Shown: in pieces, positions 41,585-50,256 of the stretch
Layout: every line of letters starts with the position of its first letter
How positions within the stretch are numbered: position 1 is the first letter of the stretch
From: an uncultured bacterium
Lineage (GTDB): Bacteria; Bacillota; Clostridia; Christensenellales; QALW01
Direction of reading: 5' to 3'
Length of the DNA: 64,000 nucleotides
Assembly: GCA_905214315.1 (NCBI GenBank)
Contig: CAJMLN010000003.1
Span: 16,052-80,051, forward strand
Translations under genes and position numbers: made by a program
Notes under the pieces: model-generated
What the model was told of the DNA's origin: nothing
The model's database searches: none
What the model saw: only the letters and a program-made list of their open reading frames with translations

Positions 41585-42424
41585 ATGAAAAGTCTTGGGC
41601 GCAAACGCATTAAAATTATCAAATATATTTCTATAAGTCTTGCAATTGTCATAACGCTGCTGATTCTTATGTTCAACAGCGGCGTTGCTGTGCTCAGGCA
41701 AATATCAGGTTATGTGGTGAATCCTGTTATCAAGGCGGCAGATGCTACGCTTGATGGAATCGGTAACTTTTTTGCCAGCTTCGGTTCCCGAATGCGCCTG
41801 AAGGAAGAATTGGCCGCAGCTCAGGAAAAACTGATGCAGTTTGAAAATATTCAGTCGGTTGCCGATGAGGTGAAGGCGGAAAACAATCAGCTGATGGCGT
41901 TGCTGGGGGAGAGTGAAAAATACCCTGAATTTGAATATCAGTATGCGAAAGTCATTCTCCGCAGCGTGGATGACTACAGCGCTACATATACATTGAATAA
42001 AGGTGAAAATGACGGAATCAGGGCTAATATGGTAGTAATATCTTACGGCGGCCTGGCGGGAAAGATTATTGAAACTACCGGAGATACTTCCATTTTACTT
42101 GCAATTACGGATTCCCGCTGCGGCGTGCCCGCGCTTTCGGAGGCCAGCCGGGATATGGGGATTGTGAAAGGTGTGAGTGATTCCGGCACAACCGCCGGCT
42201 ACTGTGTTATGACGGAATTGCCTACCAATGCGATTATCAAGCCGGGGGATACCGTTATTACCTCTGGCATGGGAGAGGTATTTCCGAAAGGAATTACGGT
42301 GGGAACGATTACCGAGGTTTCCAAGGGAAATTTGAACCAGATCAATTCTTCTGCCCGTTTGACCCCTGCCGTAGATTTTGATCATTTGGAAAATGTTTTG
42401 ATTATAACAAATACGGGAGAATGA
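41585..42424 (+). CDS. mreC: Rod shape-determining protein MreC
   Basis: A 279-residue bitopic protein: transmembrane helix at about residues 11-32, a coiled coil (about 60-105) and two extracellular beta domains. The conserved G-L-A-G-K-I and V-x-T-S-G-M-G-E-V-F-P-K-G segments are present. It links MreB to the PBP2 complex. Confidence 0.93.
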   Translation: MKSLGRKRIKIIKYISISLAIVITLLILMFNSGVAVLRQISGYVVNPVIKAADATLDGIGNFFASFGSRMRLKEELAAAQEKLMQFENIQSVADEVKAENNQLMALLGESEKYPEFEYQYAKVILRSVDDYSATYTLNKGENDGIRANMVVISYGGLAGKIIETTGDTSILLAITDSRCGVPALSEASRDMGIVKGVSDSGTTAGYCVMTELPTNAIIKPGDTVITSGMGEVFPKGITVGTITEVSKGNLNQINSSARLTPAVDFDHLENVLIITNTGE

Positions 42425-42428
42425 ACAC

Positions 42429-42953
42429 ATGCGTACTTTTGTGATTATTCTTTTATCAGCGGGTTCTTTTTTTGCACATATCATTCTTTCACCTCTTCTT
42501 GGCATTTTCGGGGCAAAAATAGATTTTATTATGCTGAATCTTGTGGGCTTGGCATTTTTTACAAAAAAGTGGTATCCGCCGGTATTGGCTGGCGTTTATT
42601 CGGGTATTTTAGTGGATATTACGACGCAGGCGGGCACTTATATCAATACGGGGATGTATCTTGCACTGGCTGTCCTTGCCGTAATTGCCATAAAAATTAT
42701 CAAGCAAAATTACTATGTGCTGTTCATTTTTTCGGTATTCGTTGCCGTATGCGTAAAGCATTTCCTTTTGATTTTTGTACTTTATATCATGCGGTTGTCG
42801 GAAAGCGCCTCTTTCATGACTTTTGTACACGGTCTGCCTTCGGCGCTTTATACGGCGGTAATTTCTGCGGGGACATATTTTATTCTAAAAAAGATATTTT
42901 CGTTGAATTTTATGCAGGAAAATCCTACAGAACGCAATAAGTATGTTTTTTAG
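42429..42953 (+). CDS. mreD: Rod shape-determining protein MreD
   Basis: A 174-residue membrane protein with about five helices and the MreD layout, placed 4 nt after mreC and 10 nt before pbp2. Sequence conservation in the family is low; position is the main support. Confidence 0.88.
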   Translation: MRTFVIILLSAGSFFAHIILSPLLGIFGAKIDFIMLNLVGLAFFTKKWYPPVLAGVYSGILVDITTQAGTYINTGMYLALAVLAVIAIKIIKQNYYVLFIFSVFVAVCVKHFLLIFVLYIMRLSESASFMTFVHGLPSALYTAVISAGTYFILKKIFSLNFMQENPTERNKYVF

Positions 42954-42963
42954 GTGGTGAAAA

Positions 42964-45465
42964 ATGAAGCTTTTAAAGGGAGAAGAGAATAAGCAGGGAA
43001 TGGAACGCCGCAGTCTGATCATCATCGGGGCGTTTCTGGTTGCGTTTATCGTGCTTGTCTGCTCTCTTGCAGATTTGCAGCTGATTAACGCTGCGGAATA
43101 TAAAGCTGCCTCAAATATTAAGCGTACGCGTACGCTTAAGGTAGAAGGAACGCGCGGAAAGATTTTAGATGCCAACGGAATCCCTCTTGCCCAGGATGAG
43201 GTAAGTTATAATTTGGAATTTTACAGGGAATACAATTTGAAATCCGAACGGCAGATGTATACGGATTCCATTATTTTTGCCATAGAGCTGATGAATAAAT
43301 ACGGCCGGGATATCCAGCCTTCCTTTGCTATTACTAAAAATGAAAACGGCGAGTATGTGTTTGATTGGGGCAATGTCAGCAGTTCAGTGGCTGCTACGCG
43401 CGAGAAGACTTGGCGCAGCGATTTTTATTTTGCCGATACCAAAGGCCTTGCTAAAAATTGTGAGCAGATGTACAATGAAATGCGTGAGCGATATTGTATT
43501 CCCGAGGATATGGACGATACTATGGCTTTTAAAGTGCTGGGAATCTGGCAGGACAGTATCCAATCATATTGGGCGTCGAAATCTATAACGGTATTGAAAA
43601 ATATCAGTCTGGATCTGGTTACTGCCATTGAGAGCTACAGCTATGAGTTGGCTGGTTTTAATATTACGGAAAAATCGCTCAGGGTTTATCCACAGGGGAC
43701 GGTTGCCAGCCATATTGTAGGGTATTTGGGACGGATTACGGCGGAAAATGTTGAATATTATAAGGAACTTTCCTATGATATTGAAAGCCTGGTGGGCGTT
43801 TCCGGCATTGAAAAGGAAATGGAAGCGTATTTGACCGGAAGCAGCGGTGCGCGGGTGGGTTCCCGTGAGGTAGAAGTGACCAATGGCGGTAGAATTTTAA
43901 GCGAGCTTTCCTATGTTCCGCCTAAGAGCGGCGACAATGTATATCTGACGATTGATATCAACTTGCAGCGGGTAGCGGAGGAAGCGCTGCGGCAGAATAT
44001 CGCTGAGATCAACCAGCGGCAGTATGAAATTTATAATGCCGATACGGCCCGGTATCAGCGGCTGGTGGAGGAACGCGGGGGAAAAGAGGTTCAGTTTGCA
44101 AAGGTCGGCGCCGTGGTGGTGATGGATGTCAATACCTGTGATGTGCTGGCACTGGTCAGCGAGCCGAACTATGATGCCAATTTATTTTCCCAGGGGATTT
44201 CCCAGGCCGAATATGATGCCATTGTGAATGATGAAACCAAACCGTTGTTTAACAAGGCAATCAGCGCGTCGGATACGCCGGGCTCCATTTTCAAGCTTTG
44301 CGTGGCGCTGGCGGGGCTTGAAGAGGGTGCGATTACGGTGGATGAAGAAATTCATGACTACGGCGAATATCGCAAATATGTGGGCGAAAGCGATAAGCGC
44401 GGCCCGATGTGCGGCTGGTACAGGGATTCGCATTACCGTTCTACGCACGGCTCCATTAACGTGATCAGTGCTATCAACTATTCCTGCAACTATTTCTTTT
44501 ATGAGGTAGCCGATCGGTTGGGAATTGAAAAAATCAAAAAATGGGCCTCGAATTTTGGTCTTCTGGATAAGACGAATATTGAGCTTACCGGTGAAAAAGT
44601 AGGTATTGTGGGCGATCAGAAAACAATTTATGACAGTGAACGCGAGGTTTCCGATCAAGACACTAGTCTGCCGTATCTGGTATTTAAATCCATTCGGACA
44701 CAGTTGGTGGAATGCGCCGCAAAATCGGAGAAAACGCTTACCGATGCAGAGATCAATTCCATTATATCACAGTGTTTTGCTTTGATCGGCCGCTCCAGAA
44801 ATGAGGTTTATTCCGAGATTACTAAAATTCTGGTAAACGGTTACGGACTTTCCAGCGCTTATGTGAATTCTGTTACCAAATATGAAATATACAGTTATCT
44901 TGTACAGATTACCTGGACGCCGACGAATACCATACAAACGGGAATCGGCCAAAGCATTACTACGGTGACGCCAATCGCGGTGGCCAGATATATATCAGCC
45001 ATTGTAAACGGCGGGTATGTATATGACGCGCATATTGTGGAAAAGGTAACCTCCAGTACCGGAGAACTGATTTATGAACAGCAGCCTACGCTGGTACGCA
45101 AGCTGGATATTAAACCGGAGCATTTAGCCGCGGTAAAGCAGGGAATGAAGGAAATGGTTTCCGAATCAGAAGATCCCTATGCTTCTACGGCGAGGAATTT
45201 CTTTAAAAACTTTAAGTATAATGAAGAGATGGGCGGCAAAACGGGTACAGCGCAGGTTTCTAATATCAATATTGAAGATAATGCCTGGTTTGTGGCGTTT
45301 GCTCCGTATGAGAATCCGGAAATTGCGGTGGTTGTGTATATTCCCAACGGTTATTCAGGATCGCGTGCCAGCAGTACGGTAAAATCGATTGTGGAATATT
45401 ATCTGGATATGAAATATGCGACCGAGGATGATTCTGTTCCCGGTGAAAATACAGTAGTGTATTAA
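42964..45465 (+). CDS. mrdA: Penicillin-binding protein 2 (elongation transpeptidase)
   Basis: An 833-residue class B PBP. A single transmembrane helix (about residues 17-39) precedes the pedestal domain with R-G-K-I-L-D near 61. The transpeptidase has catalytic S-I-F-K near 441, S-C-N near 502 and K-T-G near 760. It cross-links lateral peptidoglycan with MreBCD. It is longer than usual PBP2 (600-720) because of extra sequence between the S-C-N motif and the I-G-Q-S segment (about residues 560-655). GGTGG lies upstream of the ATG. Confidence 0.92.
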   Translation: MKLLKGEENKQGMERRSLIIIGAFLVAFIVLVCSLADLQLINAAEYKAASNIKRTRTLKVEGTRGKILDANGIPLAQDEVSYNLEFYREYNLKSERQMYTDSIIFAIELMNKYGRDIQPSFAITKNENGEYVFDWGNVSSSVAATREKTWRSDFYFADTKGLAKNCEQMYNEMRERYCIPEDMDDTMAFKVLGIWQDSIQSYWASKSITVLKNISLDLVTAIESYSYELAGFNITEKSLRVYPQGTVASHIVGYLGRITAENVEYYKELSYDIESLVGVSGIEKEMEAYLTGSSGARVGSREVEVTNGGRILSELSYVPPKSGDNVYLTIDINLQRVAEEALRQNIAEINQRQYEIYNADTARYQRLVEERGGKEVQFAKVGAVVVMDVNTCDVLALVSEPNYDANLFSQGISQAEYDAIVNDETKPLFNKAISASDTPGSIFKLCVALAGLEEGAITVDEEIHDYGEYRKYVGESDKRGPMCGWYRDSHYRSTHGSINVISAINYSCNYFFYEVADRLGIEKIKKWASNFGLLDKTNIELTGEKVGIVGDQKTIYDSEREVSDQDTSLPYLVFKSIRTQLVECAAKSEKTLTDAEINSIISQCFALIGRSRNEVYSEITKILVNGYGLSSAYVNSVTKYEIYSYLVQITWTPTNTIQTGIGQSITTVTPIAVARYISAIVNGGYVYDAHIVEKVTSSTGELIYEQQPTLVRKLDIKPEHLAAVKQGMKEMVSESEDPYASTARNFFKNFKYNEEMGGKTGTAQVSNINIEDNAWFVAFAPYENPEIAVVVYIPNGYSGSRASSTVKSIVEYYLDMKYATEDDSVPGENTVVY

Positions 45466-45474
45466 GGAGAGCTT

Positions 45475-46620
45475 ATGGGATATACGAAAAGAAACCCGAA
45501 GAGCCGGCGCAGGTTTCCGGCCGGAATTGTTTTGATTGCTTTTTTGCTGCTGGCAATCCTTGCGGGTATTTTGCTGTTTGTTCTGCCCGGTAAAACTGCG
45601 CTTGCCTATACGGTTCTTTATACCGGTCTTTCTGCCGAAGGTTTGCTGGTGCGCAGTGAGACGACTACGCCTTTGGATGAATATGAAAAAATCGATTATG
45701 AAAATATGATCGACGGGCAGTTTGTCCAAAGCGGAAGTAAAATTGCCACCGCATATAAAAAGGGATATATCAAAAACACGCTTTCCAAGCTTTCGGATAC
45801 GCAGGAGAGCATTGTGACCTATCAGAACCAGAATATTATACAGAGTTTTGACGATCGCACCATTGCCAAGCTGGATTTTGAAATTTCAGTGGCAATCCGG
45901 AAGATGGCGGAAAACACACAGGGATATATTGAACTTTACGGGGAGCTTTGCCGGCTGGTGGAACAGCGCCACAGCTATATCCGTGAAAATTTCAATACAG
46001 ATTCCAATACGTATCTTCAGGGGCTTTACAGCGATGAAAAGAATTTGCTGGAATCGTTAAGGGCCTGGTGCGATGAATTTACCGCGCCGGCGGACGGATA
46101 TATTGGCTTTTACTGCGACGGGTTTGAAAATACGCTGAGTGCCGAGCAGCTTGCTGCGGTAAAGCCGGCGGAACTGAAGGGATATCTTCAGGCGGACTAT
46201 AATAAAAATATCAATGCCTTTAAGCTGGTTACTGAACCCAAGTGGTATGTCGCCATTGTAACGGATCAGATATCCGCCTTTCAGCAGGGAATGCATTATC
46301 CGGTTTTTATCGGCAATGCCGAGGAGAGCGAGATCGGCTGTCTGGAAAGTATTGTTACGGAAAGAAACAGTAGCGTTCTTGTATTCAGTTTTGAAAAAAA
46401 TGTAGAAAAATATTTGGATATCCGGACGGCAACTGTCCATATCGGGGAGCGCTTTGCGGGGTATTCCGTACCTTCCTCCTATGTGAAAAATGGGACGGTA
46501 ACAGTAAAGAACGAGCAGGGAAAACAGGAAACGGCGGTAGAGGTGCTCTATGATAACGGCGAGACGGCTATTTTGCAGGAAACGCCTGTACTTAAGGTAG
46601 GGCAGAGGGTATATCAATGA
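45475..46620 (+). CDS. HlyD-like membrane-anchored protein of the division cluster
   Basis: A 381-residue protein: basic N-terminus, one transmembrane helix (about residues 17-38), then an extracytoplasmic region with a lipoyl-like barrel (V-R-S-E near residue 60), a helical section (about 100-200) and a second barrel (A-P-A-D-G-Y near 203). This is the layout of HlyD-type adaptors. No transporter gene is linked. It lies between pbp2 and yggS-sepF, so a cell-wall or division role is more likely than efflux. It overlaps yggS by 4 nt. Confidence 0.7.
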   Translation: MGYTKRNPKSRRRFPAGIVLIAFLLLAILAGILLFVLPGKTALAYTVLYTGLSAEGLLVRSETTTPLDEYEKIDYENMIDGQFVQSGSKIATAYKKGYIKNTLSKLSDTQESIVTYQNQNIIQSFDDRTIAKLDFEISVAIRKMAENTQGYIELYGELCRLVEQRHSYIRENFNTDSNTYLQGLYSDEKNLLESLRAWCDEFTAPADGYIGFYCDGFENTLSAEQLAAVKPAELKGYLQADYNKNINAFKLVTEPKWYVAIVTDQISAFQQGMHYPVFIGNAEESEIGCLESIVTERNSSVLVFSFEKNVEKYLDIRTATVHIGERFAGYSVPSSYVKNGTVTVKNEQGKQETAVEVLYDNGETAILQETPVLKVGQRVYQ

Positions 46621-47309
46621 ATTTGCGGCAAAGATACTTCCATATATGTGAAAATGTACAAAAAGCCTGCGATGCCTGCGGAAGAGCCTTTGACGAGGTT
46701 GAAATTATAGCGGTGACAAAGACCCGAACCGTGCAGGAGATCAACGAGGCGGTGGCTTTGGGGATAAAGACCATAGGGGAAAACAGGGTGCAGGAGCTTT
46801 TGGAAAAATATGAAAATCTTGATTCCCGTGCGTCCGTACATCTGATCGGTCAGCTGCAGACGAATAAGGTAAAATATATTATCGGTAAAGTGGATATGAT
46901 TCATTCGCTGGACAGAATTTCTTTGGCACAGCAGCTTGATAAAACGGTACAGAAGACCGGTGCGGATCCGATGAGAGTTTTGATAGAGGTAAATATAGGT
47001 AATGAACCTACAAAATCTGGCGTTCTGCCAGAGAATTTATCAGAATATCTTGACAGTTTGCAAAATTTTAGGTATATTAAACCCATAGGTCTTATGACGG
47101 TGGCACCCGCGCAGGCTTCTGAGCTTGAATTGGAGCGGTATTTTGCGCGGATGTGTCAGCTGCTGGAGCAGGGGAAAGAGCGATTTGGCAGCGACTTTAC
47201 CCAGCTTTCCATGGGGATGAGCCATGATTATGAGGCGGCGGTTCGTCAGGGGGCTACGATGATACGGATCGGTACTGCGCTTTTTGGGCAAAGAAATTAT
47301 AATATTTAG
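46617..47309 (+). CDS. yggS: PLP-binding protein YggS (PLPBP)
   Basis: A 230-residue alanine-racemase-like TIM barrel that binds pyridoxal phosphate and maintains its homeostasis. The PLP lysine is in A-V-T-K-T near residue 35. The family's I-G-Q-L-Q-T-N-K near 80 and L-S-M-G-M-S-H-D near 196 are present. It sits upstream of sepF as in most Gram-positives. Confidence 0.94.
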   Translation: MNLRQRYFHICENVQKACDACGRAFDEVEIIAVTKTRTVQEINEAVALGIKTIGENRVQELLEKYENLDSRASVHLIGQLQTNKVKYIIGKVDMIHSLDRISLAQQLDKTVQKTGADPMRVLIEVNIGNEPTKSGVLPENLSEYLDSLQNFRYIKPIGLMTVAPAQASELELERYFARMCQLLEQGKERFGSDFTQLSMGMSHDYEAAVRQGATMIRIGTALFGQRNYNI

Positions 47310-47323
47310 GGGGATTACGGCAG

Positions 47324-47827
47324 ATGGCAAGGGATAAAAAAAATAAGGTGCTTGATTTTTTTGGGTTTGGATCCAATGATGAATATGATGAGGATGAAGA
47401 ATATTTTGAAGATGATGAATATGAAGCGCCTGTAAGGGGAAGAAAAAGAGAAGAAGAAGAGGAATACGAGGAAGAAAAACCCCGTAGAAGTAGAAAAACA
47501 AAAATTGTTCCCGTACAAGACCGGCACGGGGCGAAATCAAGCGTCATTATTTATTCGCCTAAAACGTATAATGATGCGCAGCCGCTGGTTATGCAGCTGA
47601 TTCAGCATAAGCATGTAATCATTAAGCTGGATAAGGTGGAAAAGCGCATCGGTCAGCGTATTCTGGATTTTATGAGCGGTGCGGCTTATGCCAGTGACGC
47701 GCAGGTAACCGAAGTTTCCAAGGGAAGCATTTATCTTTTTGCATCCAACCAAACGTATATTGATAAAGCGGACGACGTGTCATCTGAGTCTGGGGACGAT
47801 GGATATACTCTTGATGACGAATTTTAA
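47324..47827 (+). CDS. sepF: Cell division protein SepF
   Basis: A 167-residue FtsZ-binding membrane anchor. The N-terminal amphipathic segment is followed by a very acidic, Tyr/Glu-rich linker (about residues 17-55). The conserved SepF domain (residues about 65-145) contains R-I-x-D-F-x-S-G-A-A-Y near 118 and F-L/F-A-S-N near 145. It bundles FtsZ and tethers the Z ring to the membrane. Confidence 0.93.
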   Translation: MARDKKNKVLDFFGFGSNDEYDEDEEYFEDDEYEAPVRGRKREEEEEYEEEKPRRSRKTKIVPVQDRHGAKSSVIIYSPKTYNDAQPLVMQLIQHKHVIIKLDKVEKRIGQRILDFMSGAAYASDAQVTEVSKGSIYLFASNQTYIDKADDVSSESGDDGYTLDDEF

Positions 47828-47857
47828 TATTTTTATACCGCGGAAGAGAAGGTAAAA

Positions 47858-48253
47858 ATGAGCAGTAAGCAAGCAGCATCTTTCAGTATGGAACGAAAGG
47901 GCTATAATCGTTTTGAAGTAGATAACTGCATAAAAGCGCAGCAGGAGGAAATTACTGCGCTTACCGCTCAGGTTGCGGCCTTGAAGGAGGAGCTTCAGCT
48001 GCTTGGCCAGGCGAATTCTGTGTTAAAGAGCAGAGAAGCCGTGATTGAAGATACGATTATAAACGCTGAGCTTACCGCCAGGCGAATCGTGGAGGAAGCC
48101 GAAAAGAAGGCGGCGGAAATTGGCATGCGCAAAGAGTATGAGGAGAATCGAAAGCTTGCTGAAATAGAGGAAAAGAAAAAGGATTTGGAAAATATCCAAA
48201 AACGGGTGAAATATATCCTGAAATCGCAGTTGGCTATGCTGGAAAGAGAATAA
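47858..48253 (+). CDS. Short DivIVA-family protein
   Basis: A 131-residue protein with a DivIVA-like N-terminal motif (R-K-G-Y-N-R-F-E-V-D near residue 13) and coiled coil over the rest. DivIVA proteins bind negatively curved membrane at poles and septa. Its length is under that of Bacillus DivIVA (164). Position after sepF is canonical; I leave the symbol blank because it could be a GpsB-like or DivIVA-like paralogue. Confidence 0.82.
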   Translation: MSSKQAASFSMERKGYNRFEVDNCIKAQQEEITALTAQVAALKEELQLLGQANSVLKSREAVIEDTIINAELTARRIVEEAEKKAAEIGMRKEYEENRKLAEIEEKKKDLENIQKRVKYILKSQLAMLERE

Positions 48254-48292
48254 GATTGATTTTTAACGGCAATACTATTTTCGGTGATATTT

Positions 48293-48562
48293 TTGAAAAA
48301 GGCCAAAATTGTAACAGCAAAAACATCACGCATTATTGCATGGGCGGTATTGCGTGATTATTTGTATTACCTTTCGGATACAAAAAGAATTATAAAAAAT
48401 AATTTTCTTGCAGGGTTAGCCAAAGGCGTGGGCTCGGCCATCGGCTTTTCGGTTTTAAGCGCGGTGATTATTTATTGCGTTACGCAGCTTGCTTCGAGAA
48501 ATCTGCCTATTATAGGGGATATCCTGCAGGAAATTGTAAATATGATAAGGTATAGGAAATGA
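48293..48562 (+). CDS. DUF5665-like small membrane protein
   Basis: An 89-residue protein with one central hydrophobic segment (G-V-G-S-A-I-G-F-S-V-L-S-A-V-I near residue 45-62) preceded by a basic stretch. It matches my memory of the DUF5665 family found beside lspA. The start is uncertain: TTG 48293 or GTG 48284, both near a GGTGAT. Function unknown. Confidence 0.65.
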   Translation: MKKAKIVTAKTSRIIAWAVLRDYLYYLSDTKRIIKNNFLAGLAKGVGSAIGFSVLSAVIIYCVTQLASRNLPIIGDILQEIVNMIRYRK

Positions 48563-48563
48563 T

Positions 48564-49100
48564 ATGGGCGTAATTTTTATGATAGCGGCTGCTGCTCTGC
48601 TGATAGACCAGCTTACCAAAATGCTGGTGGTAGGTTTTTTTCTGGATCCAATGCAGCCGCTGGTAGAGGGCTTTTTACATACGGAGGGACAGACACATCC
48701 TGTTATCGACAAAGTGTTTTCATTTACTTATGTGCTCAATGACGGTGCGGCGTTTGGCATTTTGCAGAACCAGCGGCTGTTCTTTTTGATTATGACGTTT
48801 TTGGCCTGCGCGGCCGGGATCATACTGCTGCTGCGGATGTCCCGGAAGCATTGGCTGCTGAAGGTTTCTTCCGGTTTGATTTTAGGCGGTGCGCTGGGAA
48901 ATTTGGTAGACAGGGTTATTGTCGGCAGCGTACGGGATTTTTTGGATGCGACTTTTATTGAAACGCTCACCGGGTACAGCTTCCCTGTATTTAACGGAGC
49001 GGACGTGTTTGTTGTGGTTGGCGTTCTTATGCTCGCGGTGTATATTTTGTTTGTACACGATAAGGTGTATGAGCCAAAGAAAAAAGATGAGCAGGATTGA
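48564..49100 (+). CDS. lspA: Signal peptidase II
   Basis: A 178-residue membrane aspartyl protease that cleaves prolipoproteins such as the lipoprotein at 10.6 kb. The catalytic aspartates are in G-N-L-V-D-R near residue 112 and F-N-G-A-D near 142. The N-terminal D-Q-L-T-K is near residue 15. It starts 1 nt after the previous stop and overlaps rluD. Confidence 0.93.
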   Translation: MGVIFMIAAAALLIDQLTKMLVVGFFLDPMQPLVEGFLHTEGQTHPVIDKVFSFTYVLNDGAAFGILQNQRLFFLIMTFLACAAGIILLLRMSRKHWLLKVSSGLILGGALGNLVDRVIVGSVRDFLDATFIETLTGYSFPVFNGADVFVVVGVLMLAVYILFVHDKVYEPKKKDEQD

Positions 49101-49992
49101 ATTTGCTGCCGAAGCAGACGCCCCGCGGGCGGATTCGTTTATTCCGCGGTATGTAAAAGAATTTTCGCGAAGCGAATGCGTCAGGCTGATTGAAGAGGGA
49201 AAGGTTCGCATTAACGGACAGGTGATTTCCAAAAAACAGCCTGTCTGCAAGGGGGACAGCATTGAAATTATCATAGATCCCCCCAAAGAAACTGCTCTGG
49301 AAGCGCAGGATATTCCGCTGGAGTTTCTGTATCAGGATCATGATATTGCGGTGATCAATAAACCGCAGGGGATGGTAGTGCATCCGGCGCATGGCAACGA
49401 TACCGGTACGCTGGTGCATGCGGTGATGTTTCATATTCACGATCTTTCCGGCATTAACGGCGAGCTGCGGCCGGGAATTGTGCATCGGCTGGATAAAAAT
49501 ACGTCGGGAATCATTGTGATTGCAAAAAACGACAGGGCGCATCTTGCTTTGGCGGAGCAGTTTAAAAGCCGCAGCTGTGAAAAAATCTATCTTGCCCTTG
49601 CTGAAGGAATTTTTAAAGAGCAGGAATTTACTGTTGAGAATTTTATAGCTCGAAGCTCCGGCGATCGGAAAAAAATGGCGGTTTCCGATAAGGGAAAGTT
49701 CGCCAGTACCGGTTTTAAAGTGCTGGAGCAGTATCGCGATGCCGCGCTGATGGAGTGCCGCCTGCATACCGGGCGTACGCACCAGATCCGCGTGCATCTT
49801 GCCAGCCTCGGACATCCCTGCCTGGGCGATGCAGAATACGGCTTTAAAAAGAACCGCTATTCGCTTGCCGGCCAAGCGCTGCACGCGTATCGGTTGACGA
49901 TCGATCATCCCACTACGGGAGAACGGCTGACGTTTACCGCGCCGCCGCCGGAATATTTTCAGGCACTGATAAAAAAATTACAAAAGAGTTGA
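49087..49992 (+). CDS. rluD: RluD-family pseudouridine synthase
   Basis: A 301-residue enzyme of the RluA/RluD family. It has an N-terminal S4 RNA-binding domain (residues about 15-75) and a catalytic domain with H-R-L-D-K-N-T-S-G near residue 135 carrying the catalytic Asp. The H-T-G-R-T-H-Q-I-R-V-H motif is near 230. The start at ATG 49087 aligns with family N-termini. An in-frame ATG at 49069 with AAGG upstream would add six residues. Which uridines it modifies is not predictable. Confidence 0.9.
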   Translation: MSRIEFAAEADAPRADSFIPRYVKEFSRSECVRLIEEGKVRINGQVISKKQPVCKGDSIEIIIDPPKETALEAQDIPLEFLYQDHDIAVINKPQGMVVHPAHGNDTGTLVHAVMFHIHDLSGINGELRPGIVHRLDKNTSGIIVIAKNDRAHLALAEQFKSRSCEKIYLALAEGIFKEQEFTVENFIARSSGDRKKMAVSDKGKFASTGFKVLEQYRDAALMECRLHTGRTHQIRVHLASLGHPCLGDAEYGFKKNRYSLAGQALHAYRLTIDHPTTGERLTFTAPPPEYFQALIKKLQKS

Positions 49993-50018
49993 CATTTTTT
50001 TGCTTTCGGTTATATAAT
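49989..50018 (+). promoter_or_regulatory. Promoter of the thrS T-box transcript
   Basis: Consensus -35 TTGACA (49989-49994) and -10 TATAAT (50013-50018) with an 18-nt spacer, overlapping the rluD stop codon. Confidence 0.85.
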
Positions 50019-50024
50019 AAAAAT

Positions 50025-50240
50025 GCTGAGATGACTCAGGACATGTCGCAGATCTGTTTTGCGCTTCAGAGAGGCTGCCGCTTGGCTGAAAGGCAGCTGC
50101 CCAAAAGTTTTGCGGTACCACCGGAGGATCAGAGCGCGTGGCTTGCGTTAGAGGCCGGAAAATGAGTAGTAATTTGGGTGGAACCACGGGTAAATAGCTC
50201 GTCCCTTTAAGCCGCAGGGCTTTATAGGGGCGATTTTTTT
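50025..50240 (+). promoter_or_regulatory. T-box riboswitch leader of thrS
   Basis: About 215 nt of untranslated leader with the T-box hallmarks. Stem I carries an AGAGAGG segment and a distal GGCTGAAAGGCAGC loop. The candidate specifier region GGTACCACCGG (50115-50125) offers Thr codon ACC. The T-box sequence G-G-G-T-G-G-A-A-C-C-A-C-G lies at about 50176-50188. A terminator hairpin (about 50200-50233) is followed by seven T residues. Uncharged tRNA-Thr(GGT) is expected to stabilise the antiterminator and switch thrS on. Confidence 0.92.
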
Positions 50241-50256
50241 ATAGGAGGAATTTTTT

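Noticed and set aside
47254..47547. Minus-strand serine-rich ORFs opposite sepF
   Set aside because: They are shadows of the Glu/Asp/Tyr-rich linker of SepF read on the other strand.
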